Positions 63,653-64,000 of a stretch of 64,000 nt of DNA are shown here, in pieces. The stretch's first letter is position 1, and each line of letters begins with the position of its first letter. Under the pieces are notes generated by a model. It was not told the DNA's origin, ran no database searches, and saw only the letters and a list, made by a program, of their open reading frames with translations. The DNA lies in assembly GCF_001641265.1 (NCBI RefSeq), contig NW_020167534.1, positions 186,001 to 250,000 of the forward strand, written 5' to 3'. Both the position numbers and the translations under genes were made by a program. This stretch comes from Pseudogymnoascus destructans. Taxonomy: Eukaryota; Ascomycota; Leotiomycetes; Thelebolales; Thelebolaceae.

Positions 63653-64000
63653 AATTCCCCCCCTTGACAAGACATTCACGCGCTAAACAATATAGCATCC
63701 GCGATCGACTAATACCGGCATCTCGGCGCGCGAACAACTTCGAAGACGGGGCTCCTTCTGAGGAACGATCGACTGTCATGCTAGAGCATGATGGCTTGAT
63801 GAGAATCTTCTGGCCTGTGGATATTCCTAGGTCAGATTCACCAGGCGTAATTGTGGGATGGAAGAATTCAGACCTCGATGTCCTGGTTGTGGCCATACTC
63901 GAAGATGTCGAGGTTCGGAATGTGGAGAATGCGCTGAGAGTCGCAACTCTCTTTCGCGGCGCAGACCATAGCATCGAACGGATATACGAATTATGTAGAC
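63653..64000 (+). CDS. Open reading frame running off the right edge (possible partial gene)
   Basis: The plus frame containing QYSIRDRLIPASRRANNFED and, from an ATG at 63778, MLEHDGLMRIFWPVDIPRSD to the window end has no stop. Its composition is coding-like (VRNVENALRVATLFRGADHS). The opposite strand is open too, so the strand is uncertain. It could be the first exon of a gene continuing beyond 64000 or a later exon of the small membrane protein gene. No family is recognised. Confidence 0.35.

Overview
This window comes from a filamentous ascomycete (Pezizomycotina) nuclear genome. The evidence is many 45-75 bp GT..AG introns with CTRAC-type branch points, an apsB/Mto1-type centrosomin-like protein, a fungal NMT1/THI5 gene with a TPP riboswitch in its leader, fungal two-exon forms of RRP6 and DNA ligase I, and fungal Ty3/gypsy, pogo/Fot1 and Tc1/mariner elements. 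The sequence alone does not settle the class.

Layout. 1-13.0 kb is a gene-dense arm: the 3' end of DNA polymerase epsilon (POL2), the riboswitch-controlled thiamine gene nmt1, an FtsJ-like methyltransferase, a broken short-chain dehydrogenase, a small LEA/CsbD-like protein with a probable mitochondrial presequence, and the large coiled-coil protein apsB. 13.5-39 kb is a transposon island. It holds a pogo remnant with hairpins, a complete 7.7 kb Ty3/gypsy chromovirus (14329-22013, identical-looking 313 bp LTRs, 5 bp target duplication GTCAT), and a pogo element with 48 bp TIRs. It also holds three copies of a second long LTR-like repeat, two decayed gypsy pol fragments, a Tc1 gene split by a solo LTR and by a 435 bp palindrome, and a second Tc1 remnant. 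Embedded in the island are one intact-looking STE20/GCK-type kinase gene, a decayed partial copy of its tail, and a truncated fungal kinase-like pseudogene. 39-64 kb returns to housekeeping genes: an AIG2-like cyclotransferase, a conserved unknown, a broken HAD dehalogenase, RINT1/TIP20, DNA ligase I, CCT-eta, eIF3k, an SPT10-like protein, an IQGAP-type RasGAP, a simple-repeat-rich gap, RRP6, MDM35 and a tiny membrane protein.

Functionally the host genes are scattered housekeeping functions (replication: POL2, ligase I; RNA processing: RRP6; folding: CCT7; translation: eIF3k; ER-Golgi retrograde tethering: TIP20; mitochondrial lipid transfer: MDM35; Ras signalling: gapA; microtubule organisation: apsB). 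There is no sign of a secondary-metabolite or other dedicated cluster.

The most interesting object is inside the gypsy element. Between the pol stop and the 3' LTR, on the strand opposite to gag-pol, lies a four-exon gene for a 244-residue protein with a six-cysteine cluster, a coiled coil and a basic tail. Its introns are oriented so that the element's own genomic RNA cannot splice them out, which is what a mobile, antisense accessory gene would need. Exon boundaries throughout are read by eye from splice signals and frame; none was tested against transcripts.
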